Origin: Candidatus Contubernalis alkalaceticus | Lineage (GTDB): Bacteria; Bacillota; Dethiobacteria; SKNC01 | Assembly (NCBI RefSeq): GCF_022558445.1 | Contig: NZ_CP054699.1 | Coordinates: 1,692,001-1,756,000 of the forward strand | Length of the DNA stretch: 64,000 nucleotides | Direction: 5' to 3' | In this document: positions 36,831-45,654 of the stretch, in pieces | How positions within the stretch are numbered: the first letter of the stretch is position 1 | Layout of the letters: each line of letters begins with the position of its first letter | Position numbers and translations under genes: made by a program | The notes under the pieces: generated by a model | Seen by the model: only the letters and a program-made list of their open reading frames with translations | Told to the model about the DNA's origin: nothing | The model's database searches: none

Positions 36831-36987
36831 GTTTAAAAGCTATTTTTAGGGTTGTTATTTTCAACTGAAATAAATCTAGCATTTACGAATTTTGTTCTAA
36901 TACCCGGACCGGTTCTAGTAGTGAATCAGCAATACAAAAAAACACCTTATTTTTGCAGGCGTTGTTGTCTACATTTTTCAATAATGC

Positions 36988-37016
36988 TTGCACTTTGTTT
37001 GAAATTTTCGTATAAT
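36988..37016 (+). promoter_or_regulatory. sigma-A-type promoter of the AbrB/RelE module
   Basis: TTGCAC at 36988-36993 and TATAAT at 37011-37016, spaced 17 bases, 42 bases before the antitoxin start. Confidence 0.7.
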
Positions 37017-37058
37017 AAGAATGTAAGAAATTCACACTTTTGCTCGGAGGTGATTTAA

Positions 37059-37328
37059 ATGTTAACTGAAATTAGAAGCAGATCTCAAATAACCATCCCG
37101 GTTGAAATAATTAAAAAGTTAGATCTTAAAAAGGGTGATACCTTAGAAATAAAAGTTGATGGTGATCAAATAATATTACGTCCTGTAGTTACGGTGCCAA
37201 AAGAACAAGCTTTTTTTTGGACTAATAAATGGCAACAGGAAGAAAAACAAGTAGAAAAAGAAATTGAAAATGAGAAAATTAATTCAGCTGATTCCAAAGA
37301 ACAATTATTCAAGGACCTGGAATTATGA
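37059..37328 (+). CDS. AbrB/SpoVT-fold antitoxin
   Basis: An 89-residue protein starting MLTEIRSRSQITIPVEIIKK, the swapped-hairpin AbrB DNA-binding domain, with GDTLEIKVDGDQIILRPV. The C-terminal charged tail (WQQEEKQVEKEIENEKIN) probably wraps the toxin. CGGAGGTGATTTAA provides the ribosome binding site. It overlaps the toxin gene by ATGA, as is usual in type II modules. Confidence 0.88.
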   Translation: MLTEIRSRSQITIPVEIIKKLDLKKGDTLEIKVDGDQIILRPVVTVPKEQAFFWTNKWQQEEKQVEKEIENEKINSADSKEQLFKDLEL

Positions 37329-37585
37329 AATATTACTATTCAAACCTTTTCAAGCAAAAGACAAAACTATTAGAAGAAAACGTTAAAAAAGCTTTAAAAA
37401 GCAAACTAGAGCTAATGGAGGAGAATCCAAAACATCCTTCTTTAAGAACCAAGAAAATCAAGGGTACTAAAGATATATATGAGGCAAGTATTACCATGAA
37501 TTATCGTATGACATGGCAATACTATAAGGATGGTATCCTTCTGCGAAATATTGGTGAACATGATAAAACCTTAAAGAATCCTTAA
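37325..37585 (+). CDS. RelE/YafQ-like mRNA interferase toxin
   Basis: An 86-residue protein, rich in Lys and Arg, of the RelE fold: FKQKTKLLEENVKKALKSKL, RTKKIKGTKDIYEASITMNY, then RMTWQYYKDGILLRNIGEHD with a late conserved His. Toxins of this group cleave mRNA on the ribosome. It is coupled to the preceding AbrB-type antitoxin by a 4-base overlap. Confidence 0.87.
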   Translation: MKYYYSNLFKQKTKLLEENVKKALKSKLELMEENPKHPSLRTKKIKGTKDIYEASITMNYRMTWQYYKDGILLRNIGEHDKTLKNP

Positions 37586-37591
37586 ATGGCT

Positions 37592-37708
37592 TTATCCTGA
37601 AGTAACATGCAAATTCTTGTGGAATCCTTGTTTGTTCAAGTTATTTTTCGTAAATTGATAAGCAATGTATAAGCTGCAATTGCAAGGAGCGATTAGCTTT
37701 TCATTCAT
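37592..37708 (-). pseudogene. DUF3795 N-terminal fragment
   Basis: Reads MNEKLIAPCNCSLYIAYQFT then NNLNKQGFHKN, the missing beginning of the relic at 27629-27879. It breaks off after FHKN and stops shortly after. An upstream frame extends to 37786 but resembles nothing. Confidence 0.65.
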
Positions 37709-37801
37709 TTGGCACCTATCTCCTACAATAGGATTTTGGACTAGAAAATTAGACAATGTCTCAGAGTGCACATCCTTATAACTCATTTTCCAAAAGCCAC
37801 T

Positions 37802-38566
37802 TTATTGCTTAGTACAAACGTAAGTCGCTAAAAAATTATTATAATACTCTGCTTTATCTATCTTAAATCCTGCTCTCTTTAACATCTCCTCTGCTATCCA
37901 ATCCAAAGTAGAAAACTCTTCTTTAATATGAATCTCTGTTTCTCCAGCAATCTCCTGTCCAGCGTTCTCTCTTATGTGAATTAGCAGCTCATTGAAAAAC
38001 TTATTATAGTTTTCAACATTAGAAGGAAACACTACATCTCTTAGAAAAAATTTGCCGCCATCTTTTAACATTTCATAAACCCGTTTTAATGCAATCATTT
38101 TCCAAAAATCCGGAAGATGGTGCAAAGCCAATTGTGATATAACGGCATCAAATGGTTGCTTTTGATGCTCATAGGTTAAAAATCCACCCTGGACAAGAGT
38201 TATGTTATTTCTATTTTGAGCTTTCGCTTTATGCCGGGCAAACTCTAACATGGTACCAGACACATCTAAAGCAATCAATTCTTTACAATATTTAGAAACT
38301 TCTACAGCCAACTCTCCTGTTCCTGTACCAATTTCAAGAATCACGTGTTCTTCTTTTACGTTGATTTCAGCCATTATTTCTTGAATTTCTTTACTTATGT
38401 CCCTTATTTTCTGCATACGCTGGTCATATGCTTGAACTTCTTTAATATCAGTATAATCAAGGCCAATCTGCTCCAGCTCATCAAAGTACCACCTGGAAAC
38501 TGATTTCAATGAACTTTCCACCTTTCTAATTCTTAGGTTAGAGTAAAGAAAATTATGCTCAACCAA
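37802..38566 (-). CDS. class I SAM-dependent methyltransferase
   Basis: A 254-residue protein. Motif I is VILEIGTGTGELAVEVSKYC, the SAM-binding glycine loop; the acidic residue is in LIALDVSG; further blocks are FDAVISQLALHHLPDF and LKDGGKFFLRDVVF. Similar to the UbiE/Methyltransf_11 group. The substrate is unknown. The first 50 codons and a later piece also exist as a relic at 27884-28048. Confidence 0.88.
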   Translation of the reverse strand: MVEHNFLYSNLRIRKVESSLKSVSRWYFDELEQIGLDYTDIKEVQAYDQRMQKIRDISKEIQEIMAEINVKEEHVILEIGTGTGELAVEVSKYCKELIALDVSGTMLEFARHKAKAQNRNNITLVQGGFLTYEHQKQPFDAVISQLALHHLPDFWKMIALKRVYEMLKDGGKFFLRDVVFPSNVENYNKFFNELLIHIRENAGQEIAGETEIHIKEEFSTLDWIAEEMLKRAGFKIDKAEYYNNFLATYVCTKQ

Positions 38567-38569
38567 CCT

Positions 38570-38625
38570 TTACTTATAATCGAACAACCTTTTTTTTAAG
38601 TTACTTGAGCAGGTTGCCGTTAAAC
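38570..38625 (-). pseudogene. 3' scrap of the membrane-anchored protein gene
   Basis: Reads LTATCSSNLKKRLFDYK and stops, against LTATCSSDLMIGLFDYK at the end of the 29626-30312 gene. It shows that this locus and 27.6-30.3 kb descend from the same segment. Confidence 0.6.
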
Positions 38626-38754
38626 GTGTCGGAAGGGTGACCAGGATGCAAGATACTCCGACAGTGATAAAGGTAATGCTATTTGTTGTCAAATAAAACA
38701 TAAACATCATATTTTAAGTAGTTTTTTATCGTTATTTGCAGCCATATGTTATGT

Positions 38755-39060
38755 TTAACCATCTTCAACAAGCCTCGCTACATCCTTGCCGCACTTCTTG
38801 CATTTACCTTTAAGCACCACCCCAAAACGATCATTATGTAAAATATAATCTACTATTGTTGTAACGCCACACTTACCACAAAAAACATTATTAATAAGCA
38901 GTTGCTGTGTGGCAGGCGATATTTTAGCTCACTTCTTTGCTGCCTTAATATCAGTAACTACAGTATTTCTTTGTGCGTTATGGTAATCAATAATTTCTTT
39001 TATTGCATCGGTCAATATTTCAACCGTTGCTTGCTCGGAATACTTTGAAAGGGGAGTCCG
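38755..39060 (-). pseudogene. small zinc-ribbon protein with in-frame TGA
   Basis: One frame reads EILTDAIKEIIDYHNAQRNT, VVTDIKAAKK, a TGA, then INNVFCGKCGVTTIVDYILH and GKCKKCGKDVARLVEDG. Two CxxC pairs form a zinc ribbon like that of small conserved clostridial proteins. The stop near 38930 separates the two parts. Confidence 0.6.
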
Positions 39061-39087
39061 TCATTCTTCCTGTCCTATTCCCATCTC

Positions 39088-39486
39088 TTAATTAGCCCCC
39101 ATAAGGGCATCTTCTATCGCTTTTAGAATTACAATACTGCTGTAAGTAGCCTGGGAAATTACATCTACATCCAGGCTTTGGGCATCCAGCACATGCCCGG
39201 TCAGGACCTCCGCCGCCTCTCCCTGGCCGTGGTTGTGTTTAACCAGTTCAATTTCACTTATTGCCTGCCCCTCCACCGTCACCCGTACCTCGGCAGCTAC
39301 GGGAAAGGAACTGAAGCTACCGGTGTAGGTGCCATTTTCGATGCCGGCGATATCGATTTGTTCCAGGGACAGGGTCCTCAGGGCTTCCATATTGGATTCA
39401 ATTTTTTTTATAGCTCCTGCCAGGACCAGCGCCAGAACAACTATTAAGGACAGAAAAACCAGGGCGATCTTTTTTATACTGCTCAT
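39088..39486 (-). CDS. FMN-binding domain protein, membrane anchored
   Basis: A 132-residue protein with an N-terminal membrane helix (IALVFLSLIVVLALVLAGAI) and an FMN_bind domain: NGTYTGSFSSFP, VEGQAISEIELVKHNHG and DVDVISQATYSSIVILKAI. In this family the Thr in S-G-A-T is flavinylated. Here the Gly is Gln (SQAT), so covalent FMN attachment is uncertain. It follows a flavodoxin gene on the same strand, 20 bases apart. Confidence 0.85.
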   Translation of the reverse strand: MSSIKKIALVFLSLIVVLALVLAGAIKKIESNMEALRTLSLEQIDIAGIENGTYTGSFSSFPVAAEVRVTVEGQAISEIELVKHNHGQGEAAEVLTGHVLDAQSLDVDVISQATYSSIVILKAIEDALMGAN

Positions 39487-39505
39487 AGTTAACCTCCAAA
39501 TCCCA

Positions 39506-39973
39506 TTAGAATAACTGTGTCAGGTTTTCCAGGGCACTTTTCATGGTTTTGACTTTTCTGGACCCGGACCAGATGACAATCCCCGAACCCAGGACCTCCC
39601 CACCCTTACCCTCGCAGATCTTCTGCATGTGCCTGAGGGCCCGGTTTGCCCCCGTCCAATAGAAAGGCAGGTGTTTGGTGACCAGAAAGGCCACCTTTTT
39701 CCCCTTCAGGGAGGAAAGTTGGTCCAAGTAATCTTCCATGACCACACTAAGGGAGAAGGCCTGTACCGGTGAACCGAAAACGAGGGCGTCGTAAGGTTTC
39801 ACTGAGGGTACGGCAGAGAATTGGAAATTCCTCTTTCCGGGAGATACTTCTCCGCTGATGGTAACCTGTTCGGTGGTAACTTTGTGGCCCCTGGCGGCAA
39901 GTTGCTCCTTCAGTTTTTGTGCCACAAAATAGGTGTTCCCCGTTTGAGAATAAACAATGATACCAATATTCAT
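39506..39973 (-). CDS. flavodoxin-like protein
   Basis: A 155-residue flavodoxin fold: VYSQTGNTYFVAQKLKEQLA is the FMN phosphate loop and YDALVFGSPVQAFSLS the second loop. Probably a cytosolic electron carrier or quinone reductase working with the FMN-binding protein encoded next. A 130-bp copy of its N-terminal region lies at 47381-47510. Confidence 0.85.
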   Translation of the reverse strand: MNIGIIVYSQTGNTYFVAQKLKEQLAARGHKVTTEQVTISGEVSPGKRNFQFSAVPSVKPYDALVFGSPVQAFSLSVVMEDYLDQLSSLKGKKVAFLVTKHLPFYWTGANRALRHMQKICEGKGGEVLGSGIVIWSGSRKVKTMKSALENLTQLF

Positions 39974-40069
39974 TTTTAACCTCCCGCACTGATTTCAAGT
40001 CTTCAACAACTGCTAATGCCTGGAGATTCAGTAACTTGTCTTGCATGAATTACCAATCTCGTGACATCC

Positions 40070-41364
40070 TCACGGGGTCAATAGACCCCGTGCATCCTGG
40101 TAGTTCAGGATGACAGATCGACTTTCGATCCTTTGGTTTGCGCCAGTTACAGGGTTAAAACGATAACTGACGATACTGAGCACTTCGCCCAGGCCATGCC
40201 ACATGGCATAATTATCGTTTTTTAAAAAATTAAGCACCGAGTTAATATCACGTTCCACCTTAAAGCCACACTTTGGACAAAGGTAAACCCTTTTGTTTGG
40301 TGGCATCTGCTGTTGGCTGCCGCAACCGGAACAGGTTCTGGTTGTACCCCTCTCATCGAATTCTTCGACCTGCTGAGCGTTCATAATGGCTTTGTAACGC
40401 AGGTATCCGATGAGTTTCTTGACAGGGTTGTTATTTTGAACCTGACGGTTGATGCGCTTGTCAATAATAACGATGCCCGTAGCAGCAAGGGTCTGCCCTT
40501 TGTTCCAGTTACCTATCTTAAAGTTTGTATCCGGGTGGTTTTTTAATATCTGGTTAGCCAGTTTGTGCAGGTAGTGTTTGTCTGGGTGCGTATTTTGCGG
40601 TACAAGCCGCTGATTTTCTTGTTCAGCCTGCGCCAACGCCCGGAGTGTTTCTGTTTTGTATCTCTTAGAGACTTTAGATGATTGATTAGCAGGTAATGCT
40701 TTAAGTTTAGCTCTCTTAAGGGGTTGATGTCATACTCTACAACTGAATAATCTGTCTTTATACCGGTCAATGTCATCTTGCAACCTGGGTCAAAATAGAT
40801 AGTATGGGCATTGACCCGTTTTTCGGGCAGCTGGACATGACGATTCAGCGATACGTACCATTTCTTGTCCCGCTGGTCATAAGAAACAACAACATTCTTG
40901 ACCGCCTGGAAATCATACTCCCGTTGTGGTAATTTAATCTCAATCCAACTGGATTTATTCTTGCCGTAGGCCAGGCGCAAGATGCCGCAGTGGATTTCAA
41001 AGGAAACACCCTGCTGTGGGTATTTCTGGGTGAAGAAATATTTGTATGATTTGAACCTCGGAGGCTTAACACCTGGATCACCTTTTTTATGCTTGGTGAA
41101 ATACATCTGCCAGCTGGCATTGAGGGATTTGACTACTTCCTGTAAAACCTGGGAAGAGGGCACTTTCAATGCAGTGTGTTGTTGTTTTAGCAGCGGAAGC
41201 TGTTTTTTCTGTTGATAATAGTTGGTTTTCTTATCCCTATCATAATGCTCTCCGTTCAATCGGTTCCAGACGTCTTTGCAAGCATAAGAAACCGCCCAAA
41301 GTTTGTCTATAGCTGTTTTGTTCGGGGTAATGCGTATTTTGTCAGATAGGTAAAAGGCACTCAC
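40070..41364 (-). pseudogene. tnpB: TnpB (IS605 OrfB), frameshifted
   Basis: The N-terminal part (MSAFYLSDKIRITPNKTAID, GTG start at 41364) includes TIYFDPGCKMTLTGI with the first catalytic Asp and ends at 40543. The C-terminal part resumes in another frame as KHYLHKLANQILKNHPDTNF, then RTCSGCGSQQQMPPNK, YLCPKCGFKVERDINSVLNF with the zinc finger and last Asp. The frameshift lies near 40570-40600. TnpB enzymes are RNA-guided nucleases; this one cannot be complete. Confidence 0.82.
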
Positions 41365-41769
41365 TATTTCACCTGCTTTTTTTGATTTTCAATATATCTT
41401 TGGATAGTTTCCTGTGTAATACATCCTGCAGTTCCATAATACGTTGATGGGTTCCATATTTGATTTTTCCAATATACTTTCCTTAACTCAAGGGAACTGT
41501 ATGAAAAGCTTCCTGCCAGAAATTCCTTTTAGTTTTTTTACAATATCTCCAGGCGCTTTTTTGGGATGTGCAGTCACAAAAAGATGTATATGATCCGGCA
41601 TAATTTCCATGTTGGCTATTTGAAACTCGAACTCATCAGCGATTTCATAAAATAGCTGATGACAGTAATCGGCTATTTTACCAGTTAAGATCTTTTTACG
41701 GTATTTAGTTGACCAAACAATATGATATCAGATGTTGTAAACGCATGTCCTGGAACGTATGTTCTCCAT
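41364..41769 (-). pseudogene. tnpA: TnpA (IS200 Y1 transposase), in-frame stop and frameshift
   Basis: Starts MENIRSRTCVYNI, then TGA, then YHIVWSTKYRKKIL. It continues to NMEIMPDHIHLFVTAH (HUH motif) and, after a frameshift near 41490, IWNPSTYYGTAGCITQ with the nucleophile Tyr. Ends in YIENQKKQVK, one base before the tnpB GTG. Confidence 0.78.
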
Positions 41770-41978
41770 GCAAATAGTATAGCATGCTCATGATGCAAAT
41801 GCAAGTGTTGTATCCATTAATTTTGCGACATATAGTAGCTTTTCCGGCTTTCATCTCGGGGTCAATAGACCCCAAGGATTCCCGCCGGTATTTTCTAAAT
41901 CTCCATGCACATTTAGATGAATAAAACACACTTACCATGATATAGAAATGGAGGAGTAATACAGTTTAGCCAGAAAGA

Positions 41979-42133
41979 TTATTTTTGGTAGCAACTAACA
42001 CGTATGCTGCCGTATTTATCAGCAGCAACTATTACTACATACAACGCGGCAAGCAATGGTGCTATTGGCTGCATATCATCTCCACCACCCATTTGATGCA
42101 CTGAAGGAGAAATATAGGGTTCTTTCATTCATA
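41979..42133 (-). pseudogene. bacteriocin-like small peptide gene with 1-base deletion
   Basis: GGGAGGTGT precedes ATGAATGAAAG at 42133. One added base after GAAA would give MNEKKPYISPSVHQMGGGDD followed by MQPIAPLLAALYVVIVAADK and YGSIRVSCYQK (51 residues). A basic YxSP-type leader, a GG site and a hydrophobic core are features of small peptide-toxin or RiPP precursors. In the present sequence the ATG frames end early. No maturation or export gene is adjacent. Confidence 0.45.
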
Positions 42134-42494
42134 CACCTCCCTTAACTCCAACAAGTCAATTTGCAGCGTTTGATTTATATGAGAGTTTATATATTCAAAA
42201 TCATTTACATTGTTAATCATTGTATTTGTTTTAATATATCTACTTTGAAAATAACAGCATTGCTGGCCATGTCCGTCATAACGTCATCCATGTGAGCCTC
42301 TCCTCCCTGTGGTCAATAATCACGTCGTTCACGTTGCTGGCATTAATAGCGTCGTTAGCGACGGAAGCTTAAGATCCGATATCTCGAATTATATGGATTA
42401 GCAGAAGTTGTAAATCAATAATATATAATCTAAACGATATTGTCTATTAAGCAGCTCAATTTTTTTTCATTATTCTTTATAAAAGCCTTTAATA
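42134..42494. other. intergenic region without recognised gene
   Basis: Between the peptide relic and the membrane protein gene. Short frames on the - strand around 42260-42370 (for example NASNVNDVIIDHREERLTWM) may be coding remains, but no family is recognisable. Confidence 0.35.
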
Positions 42495-42824
42495 TCAATT
42501 GTTTTCTCTACTTATTCTTTCTATGTCATCCTTCCTGTTCTCTTTTTTATTTACGTTAATAAATGTAATCCATATGCTAATGTTTATAAGTTGAGCACCT
42601 ATAACTAACGGGCTAACCCCTAAATCAGTAATTAGATTTTGTAATATAGTAGGTTCAAATATATCATGTATTGCTAGTACTAAACCTGCTATACATAATA
42701 ATACCCCCACAATTCTAAATAATTTTTCTGTTTTTTTGCTTACTTTTGCAATCATGCAGAATATAAGCAATCCAAAATATGCTAACACTAAAACTATTAC
42801 TACTATTACCCCTAAAATACCCAT
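42495..42824 (-). CDS. small membrane protein, unknown
   Basis: A 109-residue protein with three hydrophobic helices (VIVVIVLVLAYFGLLIFCMI, GVLLCIAGLVLAIHDI, LVIGAQLINISIWITFINV) and a charged C-terminus (KKENRKDDIERISREN). GGAGGAAATT precedes the ATG. It stands alone between non-coding stretches. Confidence 0.6.
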   Translation of the reverse strand: MGILGVIVVIVLVLAYFGLLIFCMIAKVSKKTEKLFRIVGVLLCIAGLVLAIHDIFEPTILQNLITDLGVSPLVIGAQLINISIWITFINVNKKENRKDDIERISRENN

Positions 42825-43622
42825 GCTAATTTCCTCCTTTTTTTTAAAAAACTACCTATAGTATTTATCATAATTTTACTTAATATTAAATTTTTGCAGC
42901 TATATAGAACTCAAAGAGCTGGCCTTTGTTTTAGTTATTTTAGTTATTTTAGTTGTTTTTATGTACGTATGAATTTTTAGCTTTGTAATAGTAAGGTTCT
43001 TTCAGTCTTCATAGGTTCGCCTAAAAGAAATTTTGTCCAGTTTTATCTTTTTTGGAATCTTAAGGAAGTATTAAACTTATCTTCATGCAAAGATAATTAT
43101 CCATACAATACTATTAATACCTATTTTATACATTTACATTTTAATCTGTAAATTCCTTCCCGATTCAGGTAATATTATCGAAAAAACAAAAAATACTCAA
43201 AAATTGAGCATTAAAGTGGATTTTATCTAGTTATTTAGAATTATGTCAAGCAACTGCACTAATTAAACAGTGTGTGCAGACTTTGTTTATGAGTCTAGCT
43301 GCCACTAGAAAAATTAAATATTTCATCAATGGAAGCATCAGTCCTTGATGAACTGGGCATAAAAAGCTCAGTGAAAACTATGTCCAGTTCCCCTAATTTG
43401 AGATTATTTTTGTTTTTAAAGGGAAATTTCTGTTTTTATGGAATATTAACATCATAAAACTGCCACAGCAAAGTGGATACATGTTTGAAAGAATAAACTC
43501 CTATTATCAGGCAATGTAATCAGGCTTTGAAAGCTGATGTATGGATTGCTGTATATTCGAAAGGGATAGAATACCATGCAGAGCACTTTAATTGATAACA
43601 TAAAATCTTAACTGTAATTATT
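42825..43622. other. 800-bp AT-rich region without recognised gene
   Basis: Contains a short hairpin repeat (43172-43215) and a three-fold TTTTAGTTA run near 42930. Short + strand frames near 43329 look like chance. Probably the promoter region of the ABC operon at its right end. Confidence 0.4.
43172..43215. repeat. short hairpin repeat, copy 2
   Basis: ATATTATCGAAAA followed by ACTCAAAAATTGAGCATTAA, a diverged copy of 36784-36830. Confidence 0.45.
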
Positions 43623-43650
43623 CGTCAACAAGTTTTAATAATTGTTGACG
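43623..43650. promoter_or_regulatory. inverted repeat upstream of ABC/LytTR gene
   Basis: CGTCAACAA at 43623-43631 and TTGTTGACG at 43642-43650 form a perfect 9-bp inverted repeat with a 10-base spacer, about 50 bases before the likely start. It could be the binding site of the LytTR regulator encoded next, or an mRNA hairpin. Confidence 0.55.
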
Positions 43651-43702
43651 TTTGGAAATAACAGTTGGATGCATGGTTATTGAATCAAGAGGGGTGAATA
43701 TA

Positions 43703-44695
43703 TTGATTCAGGCACAAAGGATTAAACTTGTAGCGATTTCACATCATATTACTTTTACTGTGAATCCCGGTGAAATTATGGGCGTAATAGGCAGCCCGGG
43801 CAGCGGAAAAACAACCCTCCAAAAAATTTTAGCCGGTACCATACCCCCTCCCTCCGGAAAAGTGATTTGCGCACAAAAACGAGGGATTCTCTTTGAAGAA
43901 AATTTTTCATATGAACGTTTAACCGTTAAGGAAAATCTATCTTTTTTTGCATCTTTATATGGAACTGCTTATAAATCTGTAAACCGTTTAGTGGAAGAAT
44001 TTAGCCTCCAGGAATTCCTCAACCACAAGTGTTCGCTGTTGGAAACCGGTATTCTACGCCGTTTAAACCTGGCTGTAGTTCTTCTCGGCAGCCCGCAGGT
44101 GCTTCTTTTAGACGAACCGTTTCTAAAAATAGATCGCCTGTCTCACTTTGTCATGCAGGAAGTAATCAACAATCTCGTAGAAGAGGGATGCTCTTTAATA
44201 TTGACAACCTTTGGCCAGAGAGAAGCGGTTAATTGCTGCCAGCGTCTTCTTTACCTGGAAACAGGCGAGATTGTTCCGACTGCTTTAGATAAAGTTAACG
44301 ATGAGAAAATAATCAATGAAGATGGAGATAAAAAAACACAAAAATCACAACTGTCTTCAAGCCCCTGGCAGAGAATTCCTGTTTATAAAGATGACACAAC
44401 GGTTCTGCTTTCACCGGAGGAAATCTTATATATTCAGACCACAGGAGGGCAGATGGAAGTGGTGACCACATCAGGTACTTTTGAAGCTCGTTATACTCTT
44501 TCAGCTTTGGAGGAGAAACTGGTAGGAGAGGGCTTTTTCCGCTCTCATCGCAGCTGCCTGGTCAATTTACAAGAAGTCAAAGAAATTGTAAAGTGGAGCA
44601 AGAATTCTTTCGAACTGAATCTTCGTACCCCCGGCTTTAAGGTACCATTAAGCAAACACCGGGTAGACGAACTTAAATCCCTTCTTAATCTGTAG
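43703..44695 (+). CDS. ABC-type ATPase fused to a LytTR DNA-binding domain
   Basis: A 330-residue protein. Residues 1-200 form an ABC ATPase: Walker A GSPGSGKTTLQKILAG and Walker B QVLLLDEPFLKID, with the LSGGQ signature degenerate (ETGILRRLN). The C-terminal 100 residues are LytTR (LLSPEEILYIQTTGGQMEVV, FFRSHRSCLVNLQEVKEIV). The likely start is TTG at 43703 behind GAGGGGTG; the open frame reaches back to 43652. It probably senses or controls the exporter encoded just downstream. Confidence 0.83.
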   Translation: MIQAQRIKLVAISHHITFTVNPGEIMGVIGSPGSGKTTLQKILAGTIPPPSGKVICAQKRGILFEENFSYERLTVKENLSFFASLYGTAYKSVNRLVEEFSLQEFLNHKCSLLETGILRRLNLAVVLLGSPQVLLLDEPFLKIDRLSHFVMQEVINNLVEEGCSLILTTFGQREAVNCCQRLLYLETGEIVPTALDKVNDEKIINEDGDKKTQKSQLSSSPWQRIPVYKDDTTVLLSPEEILYIQTTGGQMEVVTTSGTFEARYTLSALEEKLVGEGFFRSHRSCLVNLQEVKEIVKWSKNSFELNLRTPGFKVPLSKHRVDELKSLLNL

Positions 44696-44802
44696 CACCC
44701 CAATGCTCCAGTCAAGGCTCTTTTTTCTCCACCTGGCTGATATTTATCGCACTGCCGCTCTTTTCTAATTATAATATTAAAAAAACGAAGGCAGGTGGTT
44801 GA

Positions 44803-45654
44803 ATGACGGTGGCAATCGAAACCATTAATTTAGGGAAAAATTTTGGTAAGGTGCCGGCAGTGAAAAATTTGAATCTTCGGGTTATGAAAGGTGAACTCTT
44901 TGGACTGCTGGGCCCAAACGGTTCGGGTAAAACTACCACAATTAAGATGCTGACCGGGCTGCTTACTCCTACCGCAGGAGAGGTAAAAGTGCTGGATGGG
45001 AAATATACTCCTACAAACCATGAGTACCGGCAAAAAATTGGGGCTACGTTTACCGGAAGTCTGTATGAAAGACTAACTTCCAGGGAAAATTTGCAATTTT
45101 TTAGTTCTCTTTACCAGGGGAAAGACATACACAGCCCCGACGAAGTTCTGCAAATGGTTGACCTGGAAGACACCGGTAGAAAAACGGTAAAACATTTTTC
45201 CCGGGGGATGCGTCAGCGGCTGGAACTGGCCCGTGCCCTTATTAACAAGCCTCAGTTTCTTTTTTTAGATGAACCGACACTGGGGCTGGATCCACTGGGA
45301 GCCCGCAAGCTGCGTCAGGTAATAAAAAATATTGTTGACAGCAGGGTAACCGTTTTTCTTACTACCCACTACATGGAGGAGGCAGATGAATTATGCCACC
45401 GAATTGGTTTTTTAAATCAGGGACAGCTGGTGGCAGTGGATTCGCCGCAAAATTTAAAAAAGCGTTACGGGCGTAATGAATGGAACGTGGTTATAGAAGA
45501 GGAAGGACAAACCCGGGAGCTTTTTTTGCCCAGGGAAAAAGAAAATCACATCGTTGAACTATTGAACTGTGGAAAGCTCCGCTCCCTGCGTTTAGGTGAA
45601 GCTACCCTGGAGGATGTATATGTCAGGCTTACCGGAAAGGAGCTGGCTTCATAA
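44803..45654 (+). CDS. ABC transporter ATP-binding protein
   Basis: A 283-residue ABC ATPase of the drug/lantibiotic export type: Walker A GPNGSGKTTTIKML, signature HFSRGMRQRLELARAL, Walker B FLFLDEPTLGLDPLG and an H-loop in TTHYMEEADELC. It has a GGCAGGTGG ribosome binding site. Its stop overlaps the start of the permease gene as TAATG, so the two make one exporter. Confidence 0.92.
   Translation: MTVAIETINLGKNFGKVPAVKNLNLRVMKGELFGLLGPNGSGKTTTIKMLTGLLTPTAGEVKVLDGKYTPTNHEYRQKIGATFTGSLYERLTSRENLQFFSSLYQGKDIHSPDEVLQMVDLEDTGRKTVKHFSRGMRQRLELARALINKPQFLFLDEPTLGLDPLGARKLRQVIKNIVDSRVTVFLTTHYMEEADELCHRIGFLNQGQLVAVDSPQNLKKRYGRNEWNVVIEEEGQTRELFLPREKENHIVELLNCGKLRSLRLGEATLEDVYVRLTGKELAS

Larger units (their letters stand above)
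40062..41905 (-). mobile_element. IS200/IS605-type element, inactive
   Basis: Contains relics of tnpA and tnpB. At one end is the hairpin GGGGTCAATAGACCCC (40074-40089), and the same hairpin occurs at the other end (41858-41873), as used by single-strand transposases. The exact outer borders are uncertain. Both genes are damaged. A short derivative made of the two ends joined is at 47218-47270. Confidence 0.75.

Noticed and set aside
43329-43450. A short + strand frame beginning MEASVLDELGIK
   Set aside because: No ribosome binding site, no homologue recognised, and it lies in AT-rich non-coding sequence.
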